From contig NZ_CP069798.1 in NCBI RefSeq assembly GCF_016894345.1, positions 620,001 to 684,000 on the forward strand: a stretch of DNA of 64,000 nt. The letters run 5' to 3'. The notes under the pieces were generated by a model. The model worked only from the letters and a program-made list of their open reading frames with translations. It ran no database searches and had not been told where the DNA came from. Shown in pieces: positions 8,928-17,010 of the stretch (position 1 is its first letter; every line of letters starts with the position of its first letter). A program made the position numbers and the translations under genes. This stretch comes from Paralysiella testudinis. GTDB taxonomy: Bacteria > Pseudomonadota > Gammaproteobacteria > Burkholderiales > Neisseriaceae.

Positions 8928-10850
8928 ATGAACCTAATCACTGCTCTATTAAGTTTACCGCGCAATACAAAAAAAACCATTTTGCTAACACATGATTTTT
9001 TAATTATTTTGTTTGCATTTTGGTTTAGCATCGCTATTCGTTGGGACTTCATCCATGAAGTTGCTAAAAAAGAGTATTGGGTGCTTTGGGCGATTACCAC
9101 GGTGGTTACGATCACATGCTTTATCCGCTTGGGTTTGTATCGTGCTGTGATTCGTTTTTTGGGCAGTAAAGTGCTCAGCACGGCACTTGTGGGCAGCATT
9201 ATTTCGGTGTTGATTTTAATTTTAACCGCCTATTTTTTGCGCATTGATTTGCCGCGCACCATACCAATATTGTATTTTTTGCTGCTATTAATATTGCTTA
9301 CCGGATCGCGGCTCTCCATTCGTGCTTGGCTGCAAGGTTCTGATCGGCGCCATGCAGTGCCCGTAATTATTTATGGTGCGGGCGATTCGGGGCGCCAGTT
9401 ACAAGAGGCTTTGTCTCAGCTCAATGAGTATTACCCTATCGCTTTTGTGGATGACGATCCCAAATTGCATCGCAGTGTTATCCGCAATATCGGAGTTTTT
9501 TCACCGCAAGATTTGCAAAAATTGATTGAGCGCCATGATGTAAAAAAAATCTTATTGGCGATGCCTAGTATTCGGGTAGAGCGGCGTAAACAGATTATCC
9601 GCCATTTGGAAATTTATGCTTGCGAAGTGTTAACGATCCCAGGCATGAAAGATTTGCTGGATGGCAAAGTTAGCGTAAGTTCGCTGAAAAAAGTTTCGGT
9701 TTTCGATTTGCTTGGGCGCACGCCGGTGGAACCGATGGCTGAGCTGATGGCGGCGAATATTGCCGATAAGGTGGTAATGGTAACCGGTGCCGGTGGTTCC
9801 ATTGGGGCGGAGCTATGTCGTCAGATTATGCAACATCGCCCCAAAAAGCTGGTTATGTTTGAATTGTCTGAGTTCAATCTGTACAGCATTGATAAAGAGT
9901 TAAATGAATATAAGCAGCTTCACGGCTTGGATATTGAGCTGCTCCCGTTATTGGGCTCGGTTCAGGATCAAGCACGGCTGCAGGCAGTGATGCAAACATA
10001 CGAAGTGGCCACCATTTATCATGCGGCCGCATACAAGCATGTGCCGATGGTTGAATTTAATGTGGTGGAAGGCATACGCAATAATGTATACGGTACCTTG
10101 CATTGTGCTCAAGCGGCGATTGCTGCCGGGGTACAAAATTTTGTATTGATTTCCACCGATAAAGCGGTACGTCCCACCAATACCATGGGGGCTTCAAAGC
10201 GTTTGGCCGAATTGGTATTACAAGCACTGGCTGCTATGCCTAATCAGGCCACTTGTTTCTGCATGGTGCGTTTTGGCAACGTTTTGGGCTCATCCGGTTC
10301 AGTGGTGCCGGTGTTTGAAAAGCAAATCCTTGCCGGGGGGCCGGTTACCTTAACCCATCCGGAAATTACCCGGTTTTTTATGACCATTCCCGAGGCGGCG
10401 CAGCTGGTGATTCAAGCCGGAGCAATGGGCAAGGGTGGCGATGTGTTTGTGCTGGACATGGGGGAGCCGGTTAAAATAATCGACTTGGCACAACAAATGG
10501 TGCATTTAAGCGGCTTAACGCTCAAAAATGAAAACAACCCTAAGGGTGATATTGAGATTAAAATCAGTGGTTTACGCCCTGGTGAAAAACTATATGAAGA
10601 GCTATTGGTGGGTGAACAGGTGTGCGGTACCAGCCATAGCCGCATTATGACGGCACAAGAAATATTTCTGCCTTGGCCGCAGCTGGAAACTTTGTTGGCA
10701 GCGCTAGACGAAGCCTGCAACAACAATGATCAACCAACAGTGCGCCACTTATTATTACAAGCCCCTGCTGCCTTTAAGCCCAAAGACAATATTTGCGATT
10801 TGGTGTGGCAGCAACAAAAAATGGCGAGCGGGCAGCCGCTAAACGAATAG
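8928..10850 (+). CDS. Membrane-bound UDP-GlcNAc 4,6-dehydratase (PglD/WbpM/CapD type)
   Basis: 640 residues. Four membrane helices (roughly 13-130) precede a CoA-binding-like domain (IIYGAGDSGRQL) and the catalytic SDR domain starting near residue 285 (VTGAGGSIGAELC). The catalytic segment STDKAVRPTNTMGASKR shows the Thr-Asp-Lys set and the Met in place of the SDR tyrosine described for WbpM/PglF-type dehydratases. It removes water from UDP-GlcNAc to give the 4-keto-6-deoxy sugar used by the aminotransferase at 7162. ATG directly follows the previous stop, so expression is coupled. Full length compared with PglD. Confidence 0.92.
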   Translation: MNLITALLSLPRNTKKTILLTHDFLIILFAFWFSIAIRWDFIHEVAKKEYWVLWAITTVVTITCFIRLGLYRAVIRFLGSKVLSTALVGSIISVLILILTAYFLRIDLPRTIPILYFLLLLILLTGSRLSIRAWLQGSDRRHAVPVIIYGAGDSGRQLQEALSQLNEYYPIAFVDDDPKLHRSVIRNIGVFSPQDLQKLIERHDVKKILLAMPSIRVERRKQIIRHLEIYACEVLTIPGMKDLLDGKVSVSSLKKVSVFDLLGRTPVEPMAELMAANIADKVVMVTGAGGSIGAELCRQIMQHRPKKLVMFELSEFNLYSIDKELNEYKQLHGLDIELLPLLGSVQDQARLQAVMQTYEVATIYHAAAYKHVPMVEFNVVEGIRNNVYGTLHCAQAAIAAGVQNFVLISTDKAVRPTNTMGASKRLAELVLQALAAMPNQATCFCMVRFGNVLGSSGSVVPVFEKQILAGGPVTLTHPEITRFFMTIPEAAQLVIQAGAMGKGGDVFVLDMGEPVKIIDLAQQMVHLSGLTLKNENNPKGDIEIKISGLRPGEKLYEELLVGEQVCGTSHSRIMTAQEIFLPWPQLETLLAALDEACNNNDQPTVRHLLLQAPAAFKPKDNICDLVWQQQKMASGQPLNE

Positions 10851-10870
10851 AAATAGAATAAGCTAACTAA

Positions 10871-10879
10871 TGGTATAAT
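10871..10879 (+). promoter_or_regulatory. Extended -10 promoter candidate before wza
   Basis: TGGTATAAT is a perfect extended -10 box (TGn-TATAAT). The matching -35 position (10851-10856, AAATAG) is poor, as is usual for extended -10 promoters. It lies in the 67-bp gap between the dehydratase and wza and could give the export genes their own transcript start, about 30 bp before the GTG. Confidence 0.55.
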
Positions 10880-10917
10880 TTCACGTTTTATCCAAATTTT
10901 GATTTGAAAGGTTTGCA

Positions 10918-12036
10918 GTGAATATAAAACTGGGTATGGTCACGCTGGCTGCGATGATGGTATTGGTGGGTTGTTCAGTGGTTCCCGGCAGCAACCTTAC
11001 GGTGGGTGGCAAAGAAATAAGAGTCCCGGCCACTAGGTCTGCAGATATCAACGCCATGGCCACAGTTTTCCCCATCACTCCCATTTTATTGGCACAACTG
11101 CAGCAGCAGCCTGCTTACATGGATAAATATAGATCTACATCGGCACAACAGCCATACCGCTACCGAATCGGCAGTGGTGATGTATTGAATATCCGAGTGT
11201 GGAATCACCCACAGCTCAATGTGGTAACGGAAGCCAATAACACCCAAGGCAAGCAAGTCAGCTCAGGTACTTGGGTGGACGAATCCGGTTATTTGTTTTA
11301 TCCCTTAGTGGGCAAAATTTATGTGAAAGGCAAAACCTTGCCTGAAGTACAAACGTTGCTTACCGCACGCTTGGCACGCTACCTGAAGCAGCCGCAATTG
11401 GATGTTAATATCGCCGAATTTCGTTCACAAAACGTTACCGTTACCGGTGCGGTGAAGCAAAGCGGCCAGCTGTCGGTAACCAATGTGCCGATGTCATTGC
11501 TGGATGCAATTGGCTTGGCGGGCGGTTTTACCGAGCAGGCGGATACCAATCGGATTAAATGGACCCGTAACGGCAAAGAGCAAACGATTTCGTTGCAAGA
11601 CATTGTGCGCAGAGGGGATACTGCACAAAACCGCTTGCTGGGCGGTGGCGATATTGTGTATGTACCGCCGCGCGAAGACGCACAGGTTTATGTTATGGGA
11701 GAGGTGGGTAAGCAGTCGGTCTTAACCATGGGCAACAATGGTTTGAACTTAACCGAAGCGCTGGGTAAGGCTGAAGGCATGAATCAAAACTTGGCCAATG
11801 CTACCGGTGTGTTTGTGATTCGCAACCAGCCCTTACAAACAGAAGGTAAACCCATTCATATCTATCAATTAAATTTAAGCGATGCCACCGCCTATGCTTG
11901 GGGAACACAATTTGCCCTAAAACCGGATGATGTGGTCTATGTAACTGCGGCGCCGGTGGTACGTTGGAACCGTGTATTGTCACAAATTATGCCGTCATTG
12001 ACTACTGCCATTTTGTTAAACAATACACTTAAATAA
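10918..12036 (+). CDS. wza: Polysaccharide export outer-membrane lipoprotein (Wza family)
   Basis: 372 residues, close to the 379 of E. coli Wza. A lipoprotein signal ends at Cys19 (LVGCS). A poly-export domain (YRIGSGDVLNIRVWNHP) is followed by SLBB-type beta-grasp repeats (NVTVTGAVKQSGQL; DAQVYVMGEVGKQSVL) and a C-terminal amphipathic segment that would form the outer-membrane helix barrel (VRWNRVLSQIMPSLTTAILL). It forms the octameric export channel and works with Wzc. The GTG start is preceded by GAAAGG. An inverted repeat overlaps its stop codon. Confidence 0.92.
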   Translation: MNIKLGMVTLAAMMVLVGCSVVPGSNLTVGGKEIRVPATRSADINAMATVFPITPILLAQLQQQPAYMDKYRSTSAQQPYRYRIGSGDVLNIRVWNHPQLNVVTEANNTQGKQVSSGTWVDESGYLFYPLVGKIYVKGKTLPEVQTLLTARLARYLKQPQLDVNIAEFRSQNVTVTGAVKQSGQLSVTNVPMSLLDAIGLAGGFTEQADTNRIKWTRNGKEQTISLQDIVRRGDTAQNRLLGGGDIVYVPPREDAQVYVMGEVGKQSVLTMGNNGLNLTEALGKAEGMNQNLANATGVFVIRNQPLQTEGKPIHIYQLNLSDATAYAWGTQFALKPDDVVYVTAAPVVRWNRVLSQIMPSLTTAILLNNTLK

Positions 12037-12054
12037 TATTTAAGTGTATTGTTT
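12018..12054 (+). terminator. Perfect 17-bp AT-rich hairpin across the wza stop codon
   Basis: Arms 12018-12034 and 12038-12054 are exact reverse complements with a three-base loop (AAT). The left arm contains the last five codons of wza and part of its TAA. No T-run follows, so this is not a standard intrinsic terminator. It could protect the 3' end of a wza transcript, mark a processing site, or lower expression of wzb and wzc relative to wza. Confidence 0.6.
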
Positions 12055-12197
12055 GCCATATCCCAAGCTGGCTGAAACAGGATTTTGCTTAAATTTAATT
12101 TAGTAATAGTAAGTATTTCAAGCAGGCTTGATTTGGCTTGCTTGTGTATTTTGAATCAAGATAGATGAAATCGGATTTGTAGAATAGAGGTTGGTCT

Positions 12198-12647
12198 ATG
12201 TTTAACCGGATTTTGGTGGTTTGTATCGGCAATATTTGCCGCTCGCCCACAGCAGAGCGTTTGTTGCGCCAGAGGCTGCCTGAACATACAGTGGATTCTG
12301 CCGGCCTGAGTGCTTTGGTAGGCAACCCGGCCGATGCTGCTGCAAATACCGTTGCGGCTCAGCATCAGCTCAGTTTGGCAGGCCATCAAGCGCGTCAGCT
12401 GGATGTCGAAATATGTCAGCAATATGATTTGATATTGGTGATGGAGCAAGGCCATGTAGACATGGTTTGCCAACTATTGCCCGCTGCACGCAGTAAAACG
12501 ATGCTTTTTGGCCAGTGGCTTCCGCATGGTCAAAAAGAAATTGCCGACCCGTATCGGCAAAGCACGGAAATGTTCCTGCATGTTTATCAGCAAATGGCAA
12601 AAGCTGCTGATTTATGGTCAGAAAAATTAAAGCATAACCTATCATGA
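12198..12647 (+). CDS. wzb: Low-molecular-weight protein tyrosine phosphatase
   Basis: 149 residues. The active-site loop CIGNICRS (Cys9, Arg15) sits at the N terminus, and the general-acid motif is ADPYRQS near residue 116. Wzb-type phosphatases dephosphorylate the tyrosine cluster of the Wzc kinase, and cycling between the two states is needed for high-molecular-weight capsule export. It lies between wza and wzc, as in E. coli group 1 capsule loci, but with wide gaps (161 and 123 bp) on each side. The first exact DUS of the window (12273-12284) lies inside this gene, where it encodes residues of the helix after the P-loop. Confidence 0.93.
   Translation: MFNRILVVCIGNICRSPTAERLLRQRLPEHTVDSAGLSALVGNPADAAANTVAAQHQLSLAGHQARQLDVEICQQYDLILVMEQGHVDMVCQLLPAARSKTMLFGQWLPHGQKEIADPYRQSTEMFLHVYQQMAKAADLWSEKLKHNLS
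12273..12284 (+). repeat. DNA uptake sequence (first exact copy in window)
   Basis: AGGCTGCCTGAA, the 12-base Neisseriaceae DUS in the AGGCTG dialect. Exact copies are absent from the first 12 kb of the window, then occur every kilobase or so. Many later copies form inverted pairs at gene ends and are listed as terminators. Confidence 0.9.
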
Positions 12648-12770
12648 TTTAAATACCAGATTCTAAATCATAAAATTAAAGGTAAGTATCGGCATCCTGT
12701 CACCTCAATGTTGGTAGATGTGCCTTAATACCGCTTCTAAAATTTATATAAAGCAAATATAGACCACAAT

Positions 12771-14939
12771 ATGGCTCCTCAAACCAACACCAACAAAAAC
12801 CACTCAGCACAAAATACCGATGATGAAATCGACTTAAGCCGATTGCTCAGTACCTTATTTTTTCATAAATACCAGATTGGTGCGGCGATTGCGGCCGGGG
12901 TATTGGTGGGTGGCTTATATGCGGTTACGGCAACCCCTATTTACCGTGCAGATGCCATGCTGGAAATTTCCAGCAACAAAAATCAGATTTTGAGTAATTT
13001 GACGGATATATTACCAGCACAGCAATCGGTTGCGGATCCTGAAGTTGAGTTAATCCGCTCGCGCTTGGTGCTGGGTAAAACCGTAGAGGATTTAAAGCTA
13101 GATATCACGGTTACGCCAAAATATTTTCCGTTGGTGGGCAAGCTATGGCATGGCAACAGTGCTGATCCGGTAGCAGAAATCAGCGTATTTACCGTTTCGC
13201 CGCAATGGCACGGTAAAGCATTTACGCTGACCGCCCAGAATAAAACCGATTTTACCGTGGTGACGCCGGATGGCGATGAGTTGGCCGGTAAAGTAGGTAC
13301 CGCGCTGGAAATCAATGCCGACAGCCGTTTACTGGTGCGAAAGCTGTTGGCCGATGAAGGCCAGCGCTTCACTTTGGAGAAGTCATCATTTTTGAGCACC
13401 ATTGACAACATGCTGCTTAATTTGTCTGCGGCTGCGCGCGGCCGGAATAGTCCGATTATCGGCTTAAGCTATACAGGTGAAAAGCCAGAGAAAATTCAAA
13501 CTATTCTTAATAGCATCATCCATAATTATGTTCAGCAAAACCGCGATAAAGATGTGCAAATGGCCGCCAACGGCTTGAATTTTATCACGGAAGAGTTGCC
13601 CCGCTTAAAGGGTGATTTGCAGCAGGCAGAAAACAAATTGAATGCCTACCGCGCCAAAAGCGGATCCTTGGATATTCCGGTGGAGGCTAAAGGGGCATTG
13701 GATAGTTTGTCCAAAATTGAAATGCAGATTACCGATTTAAAAACCGAAGAGGCCGGGTTGACAGAGCTGTACACCCGCGAACATCCGGCATATAAAGCAT
13801 TGCTGGATAAGTTGAGCATCTTGAATCAGGCCAAAACCCGCCTGAACCAACAAATCACCGCCATGCCGCAAACGCAGCAGGAAATCATCCGCTTAACCCG
13901 CGATGTGGAAATCAACCAAGCGATTTATGTGCAACTGCTAAATAAACAGCAAGAGCTGGGCATCCTTAAAGCCAGCTCTCAAGGTAATGTACGTGTTATC
14001 GATCAAGCCATGACCGCAGACAAACCCATTAAGCCGAAAAAAAGCATGATTGTTTTATTATCGGCGGTGGTGGGCGGCCTATTGGCCGCAGGGTGGTATT
14101 TGGTTAAAGCATTACTGCATCGAGGCATTAACTCTGCCGATGAGATTGAAGCTTTGGATTTGGATGTATTGGCCAGTGTGCCCTTGTCTGAGGTGCAACG
14201 CAAACGCGATAAACTGTGGGTAAAACTAAAAAGGGAAGCACCTACCTATGCTCGCGCCAATGTCTTATTGGCCTTAAAAGATCCTACCGACACCGCTATT
14301 GAGGCCATTCGTGCGCTGCGTACCAGCCTGTATTTCAGCATGATGGATGCTCGTAATAATGTGGTAATGATTTCTGGTGCTACACCTGGCGTGGGCAAAT
14401 CCTTTGTGTCTGCTAATTTGGCGGTGGTGATGGCGCAATCGGAGAAAAAGGTATTGTTGATTGATGGCGATATGCGCAAAGGCTATATGCACCATCTAAT
14501 GGAAACGGAGGTGGGCACCGGCTTAGCCGAAATTTTGCAAGACAACCACGCTGATTATGCTGGCACAATACAGCATACTTCTGTTCCTAATTTGGATTTC
14601 ATCAGCGCGGGTAAAACTCCGGAGAACCCATCTGAATTACTGCTGAATGGTCGGATTGGTGAATTGCTTGCATGGGCCGGTGAAGCTTATGACTATGTTG
14701 TGTTGGATACTCCGCCGGTACTGGCGGTAACCGATGCTGCGGTAATGGGGCAATATGCCGGCGTTGTGTTACTGGTCACCCGTTTCGGACAAACCGCGGT
14801 ACCGGAGCTGGAAGCCTGTATTACCCGCTTTGCCAACAGCAAGGTGCGTATTGACGGTGTGATTTTGAACGGTATAGAGCGAACAGCACAAAATTACTAT
14901 AGCTATGAAAACTATGCTAAAAAATACCAATCCGAATGA
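12771..14939 (+). CDS. wzc: Capsule tyrosine autokinase / chain-length regulator
   Basis: 722 residues. A Wzz domain lies between membrane helices at about 33-52 and 426-447, with a periplasmic coiled-coil region in between. The cytoplasmic BY-kinase domain has Walker A (GATPGVGKS, about 535-543), Walker A' (LLIDGDMRKG, about 561-570) and Walker B (VVLDTPP, about 642-648). The tail carries a tyrosine cluster (YYSYENYAKKY, about 709-719), the sites for trans-autophosphorylation and for Wzb. It controls polymer length and pairs with Wza for export. ATG follows a 123-bp gap without an obvious strong ribosome binding site. Confidence 0.95.
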   Translation: MAPQTNTNKNHSAQNTDDEIDLSRLLSTLFFHKYQIGAAIAAGVLVGGLYAVTATPIYRADAMLEISSNKNQILSNLTDILPAQQSVADPEVELIRSRLVLGKTVEDLKLDITVTPKYFPLVGKLWHGNSADPVAEISVFTVSPQWHGKAFTLTAQNKTDFTVVTPDGDELAGKVGTALEINADSRLLVRKLLADEGQRFTLEKSSFLSTIDNMLLNLSAAARGRNSPIIGLSYTGEKPEKIQTILNSIIHNYVQQNRDKDVQMAANGLNFITEELPRLKGDLQQAENKLNAYRAKSGSLDIPVEAKGALDSLSKIEMQITDLKTEEAGLTELYTREHPAYKALLDKLSILNQAKTRLNQQITAMPQTQQEIIRLTRDVEINQAIYVQLLNKQQELGILKASSQGNVRVIDQAMTADKPIKPKKSMIVLLSAVVGGLLAAGWYLVKALLHRGINSADEIEALDLDVLASVPLSEVQRKRDKLWVKLKREAPTYARANVLLALKDPTDTAIEAIRALRTSLYFSMMDARNNVVMISGATPGVGKSFVSANLAVVMAQSEKKVLLIDGDMRKGYMHHLMETEVGTGLAEILQDNHADYAGTIQHTSVPNLDFISAGKTPENPSELLLNGRIGELLAWAGEAYDYVVLDTPPVLAVTDAAVMGQYAGVVLLVTRFGQTAVPELEACITRFANSKVRIDGVILNGIERTAQNYYSYENYAKKYQSE

Positions 14940-14999
14940 AATCAGACGTATAGAAAATAGGCAGTCCTATGCTGGGTATCTGTAAAATAGGAAACGCAA

Positions 15000-16442
15000 A
15001 TGAATTTAAAACCTTTCTTGCTATTTGGCAGCTTGTTGCTGCTCAATAGTCAGTTAATTCAGGCAGCCGGTTTATTGTTGCCCGATAGAGGCTTACGCCA
15101 AGATTTGGATTGGCTGAATAGCCGTGGGGTAATCAGCATCAATTTGGCTGTATGGCCGCTGAGCCAAGAAGAGATAGATGCCGCTTTAGATAATGCCAAA
15201 CCGAGCAATACTACCGATAGCATGGTGTTAAACCGAGTGCAGCAACACTTGCAAAACATCAAGGCACCGGTACAGATATCTGCCTACGCAGGCAGCCAAT
15301 TAAACGCTATGACTTCAGGCTTTGGTCAAACGGAACACGACCAGCGGCGTGCTTCTGTGGCCGGGCAATGGCAAAACCCGGATTTTGATGTGCGCTTGCA
15401 AGCCAATTTGGTGGGTGGTGATGGCGGGCGCAAGCCCAGCCATTGGCTGCCGGCTAACTCTTATGCTGCCGCAAAAGTCGGCAATCAGTGGCTGAGCTTC
15501 GGCCAAATTCCGCGTTACTGGGGGCCGGGGCAAGAAGGCAGTTTGATTTTGGGCGATGCCGCCCGCCCGGTAACGGCATTCAGTTTGCAGCGCGCAGAAC
15601 AGAAACCCTTTGAAACCCCGCTGCTGTCTTGGCTTGGGCGCTGGCAATATCAGGTTTTTGCCGGTCAATTAAGTCAATATGACGCTATTCCGAATACTAA
15701 ATTGATTGGCATGCGTGTTGATTTGATGCCCACTGATTATTTACAACTGGGCGCGCACCGTGTTTTTCAGTGGGGTGGTGAGAATCGGCCGCAGAGCCTG
15801 AAATCATTTGGCAAGGCTTTTCTTGGCAAAGGTGAAAACGAAGAATCGGCCGATAAAAGCAATGAGCCTGGTAACCAAATTGCCGGCTTGGATATTCAGT
15901 TAAAGCTCCAGCCGCTGGTAGATGTACCGGTAAATCTGTATGCACAGATGGTGGGCGAGGATGAGGCCGGGTATTTCCCCTCTAAAAAAGCCTATCTTTT
16001 CGGCATTCGCGGGGCACATGCTTGGAATGCAAATACCATCAATTGGTCATTGGAGGGTGCCGATACCCGTGTTGAATTTAAGGATACCGGAATTATATAT
16101 GGCCACCATCTCTACCGCGATGGTTATTATCAACAAGGCTTGCCGCTGGGTTATGCCTTGGGTGGTGATGCACAAAACATTTCTGCCCGTTTGGCGGTTA
16201 CCACGCCTGATCAGCAAACCTTTAGCGGTCATGTGATGCATGCCAAAGTGAATCCGACCAATCAGCGCAATAACGAGCGGTATTCGCACAACGACACTTT
16301 GAACGGTGTGGCGCTGGGCTGGGAAAAAACCTTTAAAAACGGCCTTAATTTAGGCTCTCAGCTTTGGTATGTTGATAGCCAAAACCACCAACACGACCAT
16401 GGCTTTGGTGCCGGCATGAAGCTGTCTATGCCCTTGCGTTAA
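15000..16442 (+). CDS. wzi: Wzi-family capsule assembly outer-membrane protein
   Basis: 480 residues. A signal peptide with likely cleavage after LIQA (residue 22) is followed by the helical N-terminal region (LRQDLDWLNSRGVISI) and alternating beta-strand sequence rich in aromatic residues and NG/ND turns, ending in MKLSMPLR, as expected for a C-terminal barrel strand. YWGPGQEGSLILGDAARP near residue 172 is typical of the capsule assembly Wzi group. Wzi anchors group 1 capsule to the cell surface in E. coli and Klebsiella. Its place directly after wzc supports a bound capsule rather than only released slime. Confidence 0.9.
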   Translation: MNLKPFLLFGSLLLLNSQLIQAAGLLLPDRGLRQDLDWLNSRGVISINLAVWPLSQEEIDAALDNAKPSNTTDSMVLNRVQQHLQNIKAPVQISAYAGSQLNAMTSGFGQTEHDQRRASVAGQWQNPDFDVRLQANLVGGDGGRKPSHWLPANSYAAAKVGNQWLSFGQIPRYWGPGQEGSLILGDAARPVTAFSLQRAEQKPFETPLLSWLGRWQYQVFAGQLSQYDAIPNTKLIGMRVDLMPTDYLQLGAHRVFQWGGENRPQSLKSFGKAFLGKGENEESADKSNEPGNQIAGLDIQLKLQPLVDVPVNLYAQMVGEDEAGYFPSKKAYLFGIRGAHAWNANTINWSLEGADTRVEFKDTGIIYGHHLYRDGYYQQGLPLGYALGGDAQNISARLAVTTPDQQTFSGHVMHAKVNPTNQRNNERYSHNDTLNGVALGWEKTFKNGLNLGSQLWYVDSQNHQHDHGFGAGMKLSMPLR

Positions 16443-16482
16443 TCGCTGAGAGCGCTGAGAGGATGTGGTGGCCTGCTTGATT

Positions 16483-16609
16483 ATACCAACTCTAAAAAAT
16501 AAACCATTTTAAAATTCATCCATATCAATTGATGCATAGGATGCGCCAAGGCGCATCCTATGCCGTATTTTGCGTATTTTAATTTAAGGTTATTTTTTAG
16601 AATTGGTAT
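16483..16609. repeat. 127-bp MITE-like element, Correia-like ends but a different core
   Basis: The outer 20-bp inverted repeats (16483-16502 and 16590-16609; ATACCAACTC... and its complement) differ at one position. The same ends bound the 105-bp and 103-bp elements at 25918 and 46990. The core differs: a perfect 14-bp palindrome, 16534-16547 with 16550-16563 (GCATAGGATGCGCC and its complement). It is probably a mobile element nested in, or sharing ends with, the Correia-like family. Confidence 0.7.
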
Positions 16610-16619
16610 CAATAGTCCT

Positions 16620-16692
16620 ACAGCGTTGGCTTACCTTGCTTTGCCGTAGTACTTGTACTGCCTGCGGCTCGCCGCCTTGTATGATTTATTTT
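16620..16692 (+). repeat. Correia-like element core, ends lost
   Basis: This stretch reads CAGCGTTGGCTTACCTTGC, then GTAGTACTTGTACTG and GCGGCTCGCCGCCTTGTATG. It matches the core of the elements at 25918 and 46990 and, from memory, the right half of the meningococcal Correia element (GTACTATTTGTACTGTCTGC...). Terminal repeats are missing on both sides. Confidence 0.65.
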
Positions 16693-16701
16693 CTTTGCTT
16701 T

Positions 16702-16862
16702 AGGGTCTGTTCACATTTTAGCCGTGCACCGGATTTTGAGCAGAAAAGTCTGCGTTCAAGGCGAAAAGCACAGCAAGGTTGAACACCTTGCGCGCATTTT
16801 CAACGCAGAAAGCGGGCTTTTAAGCCAAAATAGGGCCACGCGATGAAATGTGAACAGACCCT
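16702..16862. mobile_element. 161-bp MITE with the ends of the local IS5-family element
   Basis: Perfect 17-bp terminal inverted repeats (16702-16718 and 16846-16862, AGGGTCTGTTCACATTT and its complement) enclose non-coding DNA. The first 14 bases equal the right end of the IS at 28003-28872. It carries no transposase and is probably mobilised in trans by that IS. Confidence 0.75.
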
Positions 16863-17010
16863 GGTTTAGATAAAAGAAAAACGAACACCAAGACCGTGAA
16901 TCTCAAATCATACAAGGGTGTGTGGCGTAAGCCACGCTCGCGGTTTGATTTAATCTGATCTACAGCGAATCAGCAGCATTGTTTCGTGCATGGGTTACCT
17001 TACTCGCTGG

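Larger units (their letters stand above)
16443..17010. other. Gene-free repeat cluster between wzi and ppk2
   Basis: 568 bp without a credible gene. It contains three adjoining repeat elements: a 127-bp inverted-repeat element (16483-16609), a Correia-like core (about 16620-16692) and a 161-bp element with IS5-like ends (16702-16862). The remaining 150 bp before the kinase stop show nothing recognisable apart from the short inverted motif GTGGCGTAAGCCAC. Confidence 0.7.
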
